From Rhodocaloribacter sp964552015 (GTDB taxonomy: Bacteria; Bacteroidota; Rhodothermia; Rhodothermales; ISCAR-4553): a stretch of DNA of 24,424 nucleotides. Below are positions 6,874 through 14,559 of the stretch, piece by piece (position 1 is the stretch's first letter; each line of letters begins with the position of its first letter). The DNA lies in contig CAZKFR010000050.1 in NCBI GenBank assembly GCA_964552015.1, positions 1 to 24,424 of the forward strand. The letters run 5' to 3'. Below the pieces are notes generated by a model. The model searched no databases. It saw only the letters and a program-made list of their open reading frames with translations, and was not told the DNA's origin. The translations under genes were made by a program, and so were the position numbers.

Positions 6874-8427
6874 TCACAGCGGGATGTTGCCGTGTTTCTT
6901 CCGCGGGTTGTGGACGACCTTGTTCTTGAGCATCTCCAGCCCCCGGATGAGCCGTTGCCGCGTGGTGCGCGGCTCGATCACGTCGTCGATGTAGCCGTAC
7001 TCGGCCGCCACGTACGGGTTGGCGAATTTCTCGCGGTACTCGGCGATGAAGCCTTCGATGGCCGCCTCGGGGTCCTCCGCCTCGGCGATCTGGCGGCGGT
7101 AGATGATCTCGACGGCGCCCTTGGGCCCCATCACGGCGATCTCGGCGGTGGGCCAGGCGTAGTTCAGGTCGCCCCGGATGTGCTTCGAGTTCATCACGTC
7201 GTAGGCCCCCCCGTAGGCTTTCCGCGTGATGACGGTGATCTTCGGGACGGTGGCCTCACAGAAGGCGTAGAGCAGCTTGGCCCCGTGCCGGATGATGCCG
7301 CGCCACTCCTGGTCGGTGCCGGGCAGGAAGCCGGGCACATCTTCGAAGACGATGAGCGGGATGTTGAACGCGTCGCAGAAGCGCACGAAGCGGGCGCCCT
7401 TGATGGAGGTGTTCAGATCCAGCACGCCGGCCAGCACCGCCGGGTTGTTGGCCACCACACCGACCGAGCGGCCGCCCAGGTGGGCGAAGCCCACGATCAG
7501 GTTGGGCGCATAGTCGGCGTGGATCTCGAAAAAGCGGCCGTCGTCGACGATGCGGGTGATGACCTCGCGCATGTCGTACGGCTTGTTCGGGTTCTCCGGG
7601 ACGATCGTGTCCAGCTCCGGGTCGGCGCGGTCGGCCGGGTCGTCGGTGGGGACGAACGGTGGCGTGTCCTCGCAGTTCGACGGGATGTAGTGCATCAGCT
7701 CGCGGATCTTGAGGAGGCAGTCCACGTCGTTGGCGCAGGCCATGTGGGCCACGCCGCTCTTGGAGGCGTGCGTGTCCGCCCCGCCGAGTTCCTCGAACGT
7801 CACGTCCTCCTGCGTCACCGTCTTGACCACGTTGGGGCCGGTCACGAACATGTAGCTGGTGTTCTTGACCATGAAGACGAAGTCCGTGATGGCCGGACTG
7901 TAGACGGCCCCGCCCGCACACGGCCCCATAATGGCCGAGATCTGCGGGACGAGCCCCGAGGCCAGCGTATTGAGCAGGAAGATGTCCGCATAGCCGCCCA
8001 GGGAGACGACGCCCTCCTGGATACGGGCGCCGCCGGAGTCGTTCAGCCCGATGACGGGCGCCCCGTTCTCCATCGCCAGCTTCATGATCTTGACGATCTT
8101 GGAGGCGTGCGCCTGCCCGAGCGAGCCGCCGAAGACGGTGAAGTCCTGGCTGAAGACGTAGACGAGGCGGCCGTGAATGGTGCCGTAGCCGGTGACGACC
8201 CCGTCGCCGTAGGGGCGGTTCTGGTCCAGGCCGAAGTCGCGGCACTGATGGCGCACGAACATGCCCAGTTCCTGGAACGACCCCTCGTCGAGCAGCACAT
8301 CGATGCGCTCGCGGGCGGTGAGTTTCCCTTTCTCGTGCTGTTTGGCGATGCGTTTTTCGCCGCCGCCCTGAAGGGCTTCGGCCCGGCGGCGTTCGAGGTC
8401 GGCGAGGAGCGGGTTCGTCGGCTTCAT
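6874..8427 (-). CDS. pccB: Acyl-CoA carboxylase carboxyltransferase, propionyl-CoA carboxylase beta type
   Basis: This 517-aa carboxyltransferase moves a carboxyl group from biotin to propionyl-CoA (methylmalonyl-CoA route) or a similar acyl-CoA. It has the tandem crotonase folds of the family. The N-terminal half has LTARERIDVLLD (36-47) and the oxyanion segment MGPCAGGAVYSPA (167-179). The C-terminal half has RKAYGGAYDVMNSKH (402-416), with D410 in the position that favours propionyl-CoA in characterised PccB enzymes, then NYAWPTAEIAVMGPKG. Length is typical. The ATG at 8427 is the family start. No alpha (biotin carboxylase/BCCP) gene lies in the window, so the holoenzyme partner must be elsewhere. 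The gene lies 103 bp downstream of an unrecognised gene on the same strand. Confidence 0.93.
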   Translation of the reverse strand: MKPTNPLLADLERRRAEALQGGGEKRIAKQHEKGKLTARERIDVLLDEGSFQELGMFVRHQCRDFGLDQNRPYGDGVVTGYGTIHGRLVYVFSQDFTVFGGSLGQAHASKIVKIMKLAMENGAPVIGLNDSGGARIQEGVVSLGGYADIFLLNTLASGLVPQISAIMGPCAGGAVYSPAITDFVFMVKNTSYMFVTGPNVVKTVTQEDVTFEELGGADTHASKSGVAHMACANDVDCLLKIRELMHYIPSNCEDTPPFVPTDDPADRADPELDTIVPENPNKPYDMREVITRIVDDGRFFEIHADYAPNLIVGFAHLGGRSVGVVANNPAVLAGVLDLNTSIKGARFVRFCDAFNIPLIVFEDVPGFLPGTDQEWRGIIRHGAKLLYAFCEATVPKITVITRKAYGGAYDVMNSKHIRGDLNYAWPTAEIAVMGPKGAVEIIYRRQIAEAEDPEAAIEGFIAEYREKFANPYVAAEYGYIDDVIEPRTTRQRLIRGLEMLKNKVVHNPRKKHGNIPL

Positions 8428-8530
8428 GCAGGCATACGGGATCGGTGCGAAGAACGGCAGATCGGGCCGCCGGAACGGCAGCCGGACCGGGGCAATCTAA
8501 CGCCCGCGGGGGAGAAACAGAAGGGCTCTC

Positions 8531-9727
8531 TCAATCGGGCTCGCCCCCCCGGTAGCGCGCCTCGACCGCATTCGTGAAGGCGATGGCCGTCGGGCTGTAG
8601 ATGTTCACCTGATGCGCCTTGAACACGTCCTGCGCGATGATCTGCGAGGCCTGTGCCCAGGAGGGCGCCGCATACAGGCGCCGCAGCACCCGCTCATAGG
8701 CCTCGGCCGATCCGGAAAACAGTTGTTTGATGTAGCGATCGCGGTCGAGGTGCCCGTGCTCGCCCAGGATGGCGCGCTCGAGGGCCGGCAGGTCGGCGTC
8801 GCCGGCGCCGGCACTCGCGCGGAACCGCATCCACAGCGGCACGGCACCCGGATCGGCGGCGGGCGCCACCGGCGACGGGGCCGGCGGGGCCGCCATGAAC
8901 TTCTTCCACAGCGGCACCACCGCCTCGCCGGACGACGTCGCGGCGGGCGAGGCGGACGCCACCGGCGGCGCGGCCGGCGGCGGCACGTCCCTCCCGGCCA
9001 GGAGACGGTGCAGGGCCTCCGCACCGAGGCGCGACGTCCCCCCGCGGGCCGCGGCTTCGAGCCGCGCGGCAAGATCGCGGGCCCCTTTCTCCGCAAAAAA
9101 GGCCTGCAACAGATCCACCGGCACACCGGCCGACCCACCGAGGCGCAGGAGCGGCTCCAGCAGCGTCAGCCACTGGTCGGCCTCGTACCCCTCGGTCATC
9201 TGCCGGTCGACCCGGCTCAGGAGCTCGGCCAGGCGCGGACGGTCGATCGCATCCGGCCCTTTTCGCTCGACGTACGCCTCGACGGCGGCCCGCAGGTAGG
9301 GATAGGCGGCAAAGTGGCCGAGGCGGCGCGTGACGACGTGCGCCGGCAGCGGCCCGTCCCCCTCCTGAAACACAAACCGGACGAGGGTATCGACGGGACG
9401 CACGAGATAGTCCGTCACGTACGCGACGGCCTCGCGCAACAGCGCCTCCCAGGCCGTGCGCGGGATGCGGGCATGGCGGACGAGCACCCCGGCCAGCCCG
9501 CTCGTGGCCTCACGTACCTCGGGATGATCCGTCGCACACCAGGACGCCACGTCCTCCCGGAGCCGTTCCACCGCCCGGGCCATCCGGCCCTGCACGCGCT
9601 GCGCCAGGAAATGCGCCACCATCGGCGGCATGGGGGCCCGGGCCACCTCCTCCGGAGCATAGTCACGCTCGGGCGGAAAGGCGTCGAGCAGGTGCGCGAG
9701 AAGCGGTTCGACGAGCGGGTTCGACAT
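8531..9727 (-). CDS. Hypothetical protein with paired VPLW motifs
   Basis: I do not recognise this 398-aa protein. It has no signal peptide or membrane segment and is predicted by eye to be mostly helical. The N-terminal part (about 1-245) is rich in Leu/Arg/Ala helices. A Pro/Ala/Ser linker (about 247-305) carries two copies of a short motif, VPLWKKF (271-277) and VPLWMRF (296-302). A C-terminal helical domain (about 310-395) has LDRDRYIKQLFSGS and a Tyr/Leu-rich segment. The architecture suggests a cytoplasmic adaptor in which the two VPLW motifs are docking sites; that is inference. It is the gene upstream of the carboxylase beta chain (103-bp gap) and diverges from the DUF1800 gene. Confidence 0.75.
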   Translation of the reverse strand: MSNPLVEPLLAHLLDAFPPERDYAPEEVARAPMPPMVAHFLAQRVQGRMARAVERLREDVASWCATDHPEVREATSGLAGVLVRHARIPRTAWEALLREAVAYVTDYLVRPVDTLVRFVFQEGDGPLPAHVVTRRLGHFAAYPYLRAAVEAYVERKGPDAIDRPRLAELLSRVDRQMTEGYEADQWLTLLEPLLRLGGSAGVPVDLLQAFFAEKGARDLAARLEAAARGGTSRLGAEALHRLLAGRDVPPPAAPPVASASPAATSSGEAVVPLWKKFMAAPPAPSPVAPAADPGAVPLWMRFRASAGAGDADLPALERAILGEHGHLDRDRYIKQLFSGSAEAYERVLRRLYAAPSWAQASQIIAQDVFKAHQVNIYSPTAIAFTNAVEARYRGGEPD

Positions 9728-10078
9728 CGATCGATAGGCGGCGAAACGAACGGAAGCATGCGGCCCGTGCCGGGGCGTCCCACCGGACAGGCGCGCTTAT
9801 CAACGCCACAGGAGCCCCGGCGTTTCCCGCCCCCCGGCCCACCGGACCTCCGCGGCACGACCCCATAGCCCGCCGAAAAAAAGCCGCACCTTCCTTTTAA
9901 GCCGGGCCGGCTCCGGGGCCGATTCTCCCCCTACATCACCGCGACCCGTCCCGGACGAACACGTCAAGGGTTTGACACCTTTTTTTGACGTTTCCGGAAC
10001 GATCGACCGGCCCCGGCGCATGGATCTTACGGAGCGATCGGGTCGAAGCGCGAACGTGAGAAAAGCAGGGGAGGATCC
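9728..10078. other. 351-bp divergent intergenic region
   Basis: No gene is seen in this spacer between the divergent 398-aa gene and the DUF1800 gene. It holds short A- and T-runs around 9875-9900, GC-rich self-complementary sequence near 9900-9920, and the TTGAC cluster annotated separately. It ends with AGGGGAGG (10067-10074), a good Shine-Dalgarno 4 nt before the DUF1800 ATG. No convincing -10 element was found for either direction. Confidence 0.6.
9961..9991. promoter_or_regulatory. Cluster of TTGAC half-sites, possible operator
   Basis: ACGTCAA (9961-9967) and TTGACGT (9985-9991) are perfect 7-bp inverted arms. A third TTGAC (9972-9976) between them also forms GTCAA-N4-TTGAC with the first arm. 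The cluster lies about 90-120 bp before the DUF1800 start, where an operator or activator site would be expected. No factor can be assigned. Confidence 0.4.
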
Positions 10079-11671
10079 ATGAACCGGCGAAGCTTTCTTC
10101 GCATGCCGGCCTCACGGGCTGCCGGATGGCGGCGCCTGGCGGGGCTGGAACCCTACACCGGCCCGTGGACGCGACGCCAGGCCCGTCATCTGGTCCGCCG
10201 TACGGGCTTCGGCGCCATCAAGCGCGAGGTCGATGGCGCCCTCTTCGACGGCAGCGCCACCGCCGCGGTGGACCGTCTGCTGGAGCAGGCCCTGGCCGAA
10301 CCGCTGCCGGAGCCGCCCACGTGGTACACCGCCTCGAACACCTCCGGCCTCAACGAGATCTACGACCTGCAGATCCGGTGGCTGGAGCAGATGCGGACGA
10401 AGGGGTTCATCGAGAAGATGACGCTGTTCTGGCACAACCACTTCGTCACGCAGCACCCGGCCATCGATAGCAAGACGAGCCTCTCGACGGCCCACCTGGT
10501 CTACGACTACTACACGCTCCTGCGACGGCACGCGCTGGGCAACTTCCGCACGCTCGTCCGCGAGATCGGCCTCAACCCGGCCATGCTGATGTACCTCGAC
10601 GGCTTCGTCAATGCACGGGGACAGGCCAACGAGAACTACGCCCGCGAGTTGCTGGAACTGTTCACCATGGGCCAGACCGGCCCGGACGGCACCGCCAACT
10701 ACACCGAGGCCGACATCAAGGAGATTGCCCGGGCGCTGACCGGGTACGTGGTCACGAGCGACCGCAAGGCGTCGTTCGACCCGGCCCGCCACGATGCAGG
10801 CATCAAGCAGTTCTGGGGAGCCTCCGGCGCCTTCGGCTACGACGAGGTCGTCGACCTCATCTTCGAGAAGCGAGCTGCCCAGACGGCGCATTTCGTCTGC
10901 CGCAAGCTCTACACGTTCTTCGTCCAGGCCGTGCCGGACGAGACCGTCGTGGCCGACCTGGCGGCTACGTTCCTGGCGAACGACTTCGAGATCGTGCCCG
11001 TGATGCGGCAGCTCCTGCAGAGTGCCCACTTCTATGAGGAGGCCCTCATGGGCGCGCGGATCAAGAGCCCCGTGGAATACCTGGTCGGGTTTCTGCGCGA
11101 GGCCGAGGTGGTGCCCACGCAGGCCCTGCTCGACCGGATGCGGGAGGCCCTGACGCCGCTCAACCTGTCGCAGGAGCTTTTCAACCCGCCCAACGTGGCC
11201 GGCTGGCCCGGCTACAACCCGCCCGACGCCAGCGGCGAGCCGGGCCACTACACCTGGCTGACGACCACGGCCCTGCCCGAACGCTGGGCCATCCTGACGG
11301 ACATCCTCTACGAGGCCTCGGGTGCGCCGTATGACCCCGTCGATCTGGCAATGAAGCTCTCCGACCCATCCGATCCCTTCGCCGTGGCGGTGGATCTGGC
11401 CGAGACGCTCATCGCCGTGCCGCTGGAGCAGACCGGCATCCGGGAGGTGCCGGAGGACTTCGCCGGGATGGAGGAGCGGCCGCTCCCGCCGGACGTGCAG
11501 GACGCCCCGCCGCACGTCCTCAACCTGACGAAGATCCTCCTCGACGGCCTCCCCTTCTACGGCTGGCCCATCATCACGGACCCGAACGATCCGGCCACGG
11601 ACGACCCCCGGGCGCTGCTCCGCGCCTACCTGGCCTACCTCGTCCAGCTACCGGCCTACCAGCTCACCTGA
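10079..11671 (+). CDS. DUF1800 family protein
   Basis: This 530-aa protein is of the DUF1800 family, whose biochemical role is not established. Family signatures are visible: MTLFWHNHFVT (114-124), NENYARELLELFTMG (184-198), the HDAG segment (238-241) and a late NPPNVAGWPGY. The start at 10079 follows AGGGGAGG at a normal distance. The N-terminus reads MNRRSFLRM, like a twin-arginine motif, but no hydrophobic stretch follows, so export by Tat is doubtful. It heads a compact plus-strand set, with the DUF1501 gene 34 bp downstream. DUF1800 and DUF1501 are commonly paired in Bacteroidota, Planctomycetota and Proteobacteria, which suggests a shared process, perhaps at the cell envelope. Confidence 0.93.
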   Translation: MNRRSFLRMPASRAAGWRRLAGLEPYTGPWTRRQARHLVRRTGFGAIKREVDGALFDGSATAAVDRLLEQALAEPLPEPPTWYTASNTSGLNEIYDLQIRWLEQMRTKGFIEKMTLFWHNHFVTQHPAIDSKTSLSTAHLVYDYYTLLRRHALGNFRTLVREIGLNPAMLMYLDGFVNARGQANENYARELLELFTMGQTGPDGTANYTEADIKEIARALTGYVVTSDRKASFDPARHDAGIKQFWGASGAFGYDEVVDLIFEKRAAQTAHFVCRKLYTFFVQAVPDETVVADLAATFLANDFEIVPVMRQLLQSAHFYEEALMGARIKSPVEYLVGFLREAEVVPTQALLDRMREALTPLNLSQELFNPPNVAGWPGYNPPDASGEPGHYTWLTTTALPERWAILTDILYEASGAPYDPVDLAMKLSDPSDPFAVAVDLAETLIAVPLEQTGIREVPEDFAGMEERPLPPDVQDAPPHVLNLTKILLDGLPFYGWPIITDPNDPATDDPRALLRAYLAYLVQLPAYQLT

Positions 11672-11705
11672 TCCCTGCTTCCGGACACGAAACGACGACC
11701 GCCGC

Positions 11706-13331
11706 ATGTGTGACCGTTCCACGCATCCGCTCCGCCCGGGCGCTACCCTGGCCCACGGCGCCGCTCACCGCGACGACCATGCCCGCTGGACCCGCCGGGA
11801 CTTCCTCCTGCGGATGGGCCTGGCCACGGTCGGTGTGGCCTGCACCGTGGGCGGCCGCCCCGCACAGGCCTTCGGCCGCATGCCGCTGCTCGATGCCCTC
11901 CGCTACCGGGACAACGACCGCATCCTGGTGCTGATCCAGCTCTCGGGCGGCAACGACGGCCTCAACACGGTCGTCCCCTACCGGAACGACCGCTACTACC
12001 AGCATCGCCCGACCATCGCCATCCCGGCGAGCCAGGCCCTGCCCCTGGACGATGAGGCCGCCCTGCATCCGGCGTTGCAGCCGCTGCTACCGCTCTGGGA
12101 CGACGGGCGCATGGCCGTCGTCCACAACACGGGCTATGAGAACCAGACGCGCTCCCATTTCGAGGGGACGGTCAACTGGGCCACGGCCCGCGACCAGGGC
12201 GCGAACGAGAGCACGGGCTGGCTGGGCCGCTACCTGAGCGAAACCTACTTCGAGGACGGCTTCGTCCCGCTCGACTTCCCGCTGGCCGTGCGCCTGGGCG
12301 GACCCGCGACGCTCTTTCAGAGCCCCTACGGGGGGCTGAGCGTCACCTTCGGCGATGCCACCCAGTTCCAGCGCTTCCTCGAGCAGGGCGGCTTCTACGA
12401 CACGGCCGCCGTCCCGCCGACGCCCTACGGCACCGCCCTCGCCTACGTGCGCGACGTCACGAACGCCTCCTACCGGTACGTGGCCGCCATCCAGGACGCC
12501 GCCGACGCGGGCGCCAACCTGGAGGCGTATCCCGGCGGCGGGCTGGCCGCCAGCCTGGCCGTCATCGCACGGATGCTGCGCGGCGGCTTGCCCACGCCGC
12601 TCTACACCGTCTCCCTCGGCGGCTTCGATACGCACTCGGGCCAGGGTGGCGTCACCGGTTCGCACGCCGCCCGCCTGGCCGAACTGGCCGAAGCCGTCGC
12701 CGCCTTCTTCGCCGACCTGGCCGCCGACGGCCTCGACCGCCGCGTCGTGGTGATGACCTTCTCCGAGTTTGGCCGCACCCTCCGCGAGAACGGCTCCGGC
12801 GGCACGGACCACGGCGCCGCCGCCCCCCTGTTTCTTTTCGGACGGGGCCTCCACGGCGGCCTCTACGGCACGCCCTCCGACCTGGTGGACCTCTACGGCG
12901 GCGACCCGCGCTACACGACCGACTACCGGAGCGTCTATGCCAGCCTGCTCCAGGACTGGTTCGGCCTCCCGGCCCCCGAGGTGGACGCCCTCCTGGGCCG
13001 TCCGTTCGCGCGGCTCCCCTTCGTCGGCGACCGCCTCAGCGTCGGCACCTCGGCCCCGCCCACGCCGGAGGGATTCGACCTGTCCCCGAACTACCCGAAC
13101 CCGTTCCGGGAGACGACCGAGATCACGTTCGCCCTGGCCGCGCCCGCCCCGGTGCGCCTGCAGGTCTTCGACACGCAGGGCCGCCTCGTACGGACGCTGG
13201 CCGAGGGCCTGCACACGGCCGGCACCCACCGTTACCCGTTCCATGCCCAGGGGCTGGCGGCCGGCACCTACCTCTATCGTCTGGAAACACCCCGCGGCAC
13301 CCTCAGCCGCGCCATGATCCTCGCACGATGA
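11706..13331 (+). CDS. DUF1501 family protein with Tat signal and C-terminal sorting domain
   Basis: This 541-aa protein is of the DUF1501 family, which is related to the alkaline phosphatase/sulfatase fold. A Tat signal is present: RRDFLLRM at residues 30-37, a hydrophobic stretch, and AQA near 53-55 as cleavage site, after an unusually long n-region. LSGGNDGLNTVVPY (from about 80), FDTHSGQ, TFSEFGRT and GGTDHG are the family motifs and carry likely metal ligands. The last 90 residues (about 452-541) form a beta-sandwich module opening with SPNYPNPF and ending SRAMILAR, like type IX/FlgD-like sorting domains. The stop overlaps the next start by ATGA. It is likely exported and surface-attached or secreted; the enzymatic reaction is unknown. 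Confidence 0.93.
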   Translation: MCDRSTHPLRPGATLAHGAAHRDDHARWTRRDFLLRMGLATVGVACTVGGRPAQAFGRMPLLDALRYRDNDRILVLIQLSGGNDGLNTVVPYRNDRYYQHRPTIAIPASQALPLDDEAALHPALQPLLPLWDDGRMAVVHNTGYENQTRSHFEGTVNWATARDQGANESTGWLGRYLSETYFEDGFVPLDFPLAVRLGGPATLFQSPYGGLSVTFGDATQFQRFLEQGGFYDTAAVPPTPYGTALAYVRDVTNASYRYVAAIQDAADAGANLEAYPGGGLAASLAVIARMLRGGLPTPLYTVSLGGFDTHSGQGGVTGSHAARLAELAEAVAAFFADLAADGLDRRVVVMTFSEFGRTLRENGSGGTDHGAAAPLFLFGRGLHGGLYGTPSDLVDLYGGDPRYTTDYRSVYASLLQDWFGLPAPEVDALLGRPFARLPFVGDRLSVGTSAPPTPEGFDLSPNYPNPFRETTEITFALAAPAPVRLQVFDTQGRLVRTLAEGLHTAGTHRYPFHAQGLAAGTYLYRLETPRGTLSRAMILAR

Positions 13332-14509
13332 ATCCGTTTCGACCCATGCCCCGAACGTCCCTTCCTCCGTCTGCTCCCGGCCGGTGCCCCGCCGGAGGGG
13401 GCCCGGGCGATGCCGGTTGCATTTCTCTCAACAGGCCCGATGAGGCCGGCATCCCCGCGCTTCCCTCCGGCGAGGCACTCCGCCTGCCGCGGCTCCGCAC
13501 CGTCCGTCTCCTGCTGATCGTGCTGCTGGCCGTCCTCCCGGTCGGCTGCGACGTCCTCTCCGGCGACGACACCCCCGGGGCCGACGCCGACCTGCGCTTC
13601 CCCGTGCGCCTGGACGGCCGCTGGGGCTTCATCAACGCGTCGGGGCGCATCGTCATCGCCCCGCAGTTCGAAGCCGCCGGCGACTTCGCCGACGGGCTGG
13701 CGCCGGTGCAGGTAGGCGGACTGTGGGGCTACGTCGACGCCGGCGGGACGCTCGTCGTGCCGCCCACGTACCGCGTAGCCACGCCGTTCGCCGAAGAACG
13801 AGCCGCCGTGCGGAACGAAGCGGGCTACGGTTTCATCGACCCCACCGGCGCCGTCGTCGTCGAGCCGCAGTATGAGCTGGCGCGGCCCTTTGCCGAGGGC
13901 CTGGCGGCCGTGCGCCTGGACGGCCGCTGGGGCTACATCGACCGCCGCGGCGCCGTCGTCGTCGAGCCCCGCTACAGCGACGCCCGCGACTTCGCCGACG
14001 GGCTGGCCGCCGTGGAAAGCCCGGACGGGTGGCTCTACATCGATCGCAGCGGGGCCGTCGCCATCGACCCCGGCTTCGCCATCGAGGCCGCCGGCGACTT
14101 CGCCGACGGGCTGGCGCCCTTCGCCACGAGCGACGGCTGGGGCTACCTGAACCGCCAGGGCCAGCCCGCCATCTCCCCCCGGTTCGAGGCCGCCGGCCCC
14201 TTTGCCGACGGGCTGGCCCCTGCCGCCGAGGACGGCTACTGGGGCTTCATCGACCGCCGCGGGGCCTTCGTCATCCCACCCCAGTTCCGCGAGGCCCGGC
14301 CCTTCGCCGAAGCCATGGCGCCGGTGCGCCTGAACAACCGCTGGACGTTCGTGGACCAGCGCTCCCGGCGCGTAGCCCTCGCCCGCCATTTCCTCCTCGC
14401 CGAGCCGTTCCGCCACGGCCTCGCCCGTATTTACAACGGCAACGCCGACGATCCGGACATCGGCTACATCGACCACCAGGGCGCCTACGTCTGGTATCCC
14501 ACCCGATGA
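13328..14509 (+). CDS. WG-repeat lipoprotein 1
   Basis: This protein is built of about nine WG (KWG) repeats of roughly 32-36 residues, seen as RWGFINASG, LWGYVDAGG, GYGFIDPTG, RWGYIDRRG, GWLYIDRSG, GWGYLNRQG, YWGFIDRRG and two degenerate copies. WG repeats form a beta-rich scaffold of unclear function. A lipoprotein signal, LLLIVLLAVLPVGC, ends at C74. The odd part is the start: the ATG at 13328 overlaps the DUF1501 stop (ATGA), which leaves about 57 residues before the signal peptide. No ATG, GTG or TTG in frame lies closer to it than M7. The DNA of this extension can form a long hairpin. The real start may be a non-standard codon, or the extension may be a translated insertion. It is a paralog of the next gene, and both end in WYPT. 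Confidence 0.85.
   Translation: MNPFRPMPRTSLPPSAPGRCPAGGGPGDAGCISLNRPDEAGIPALPSGEALRLPRLRTVRLLLIVLLAVLPVGCDVLSGDDTPGADADLRFPVRLDGRWGFINASGRIVIAPQFEAAGDFADGLAPVQVGGLWGYVDAGGTLVVPPTYRVATPFAEERAAVRNEAGYGFIDPTGAVVVEPQYELARPFAEGLAAVRLDGRWGYIDRRGAVVVEPRYSDARDFADGLAAVESPDGWLYIDRSGAVAIDPGFAIEAAGDFADGLAPFATSDGWGYLNRQGQPAISPRFEAAGPFADGLAPAAEDGYWGFIDRRGAFVIPPQFREARPFAEAMAPVRLNNRWTFVDQRSRRVALARHFLLAEPFRHGLARIYNGNADDPDIGYIDHQGAYVWYPTR
13390..13472 (+). other. Nested hairpin element before the signal peptide of WG lipoprotein 1
   Basis: An outer stem pairs CGCCGGAGGG (13390-13399) with CCCTCCGGCG (13463-13472), 10 bp and perfect. An inner stem pairs GATGCCGG (13409-13416) with CCGGCATC (13446-13453), 8 bp and perfect. 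A small hairpin TTG/CAA (13417-13419 with 13429-13431) can cap it. I do not recognise a known riboswitch or ribosomal leader. Three nested complementary pairs in 83 nt are unlikely from ordinary coding pressure, though the GC-rich base composition raises the chance background. Confidence 0.55.
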
Positions 14510-14559
14510 CGGCGCCGCATCGAACCGCTTCCGCCACCGAGTCCACCCGACAAACGCCC

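Noticed and set aside
6620..6877. An 85-aa minus-strand frame between the transglycosylase and carboxylase genes
   Set aside because: It overlaps the transglycosylase start, shows no domain or signal, and lies over a candidate promoter; it is more likely spacer.
6892..8577. A 561-codon open frame opposite the carboxylase beta chain
   Set aside because: It is antisense to a textbook PccB-type protein and has the biased Val/Asp/His/Gly composition typical of antisense frames in high-GC DNA.
10112..11515. A 467-codon minus-strand frame inside the DUF1800 gene
   Set aside because: It has no recognisable domain or start context, and the DUF1800 frame on the plus strand accounts for the whole region.
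13390..13472. A known riboswitch before WG lipoprotein 1
   Set aside because: I could not match the conserved core of TPP, cobalamin, FMN, SAM, glycine or c-di-GMP riboswitches; only the nested stems are supported.
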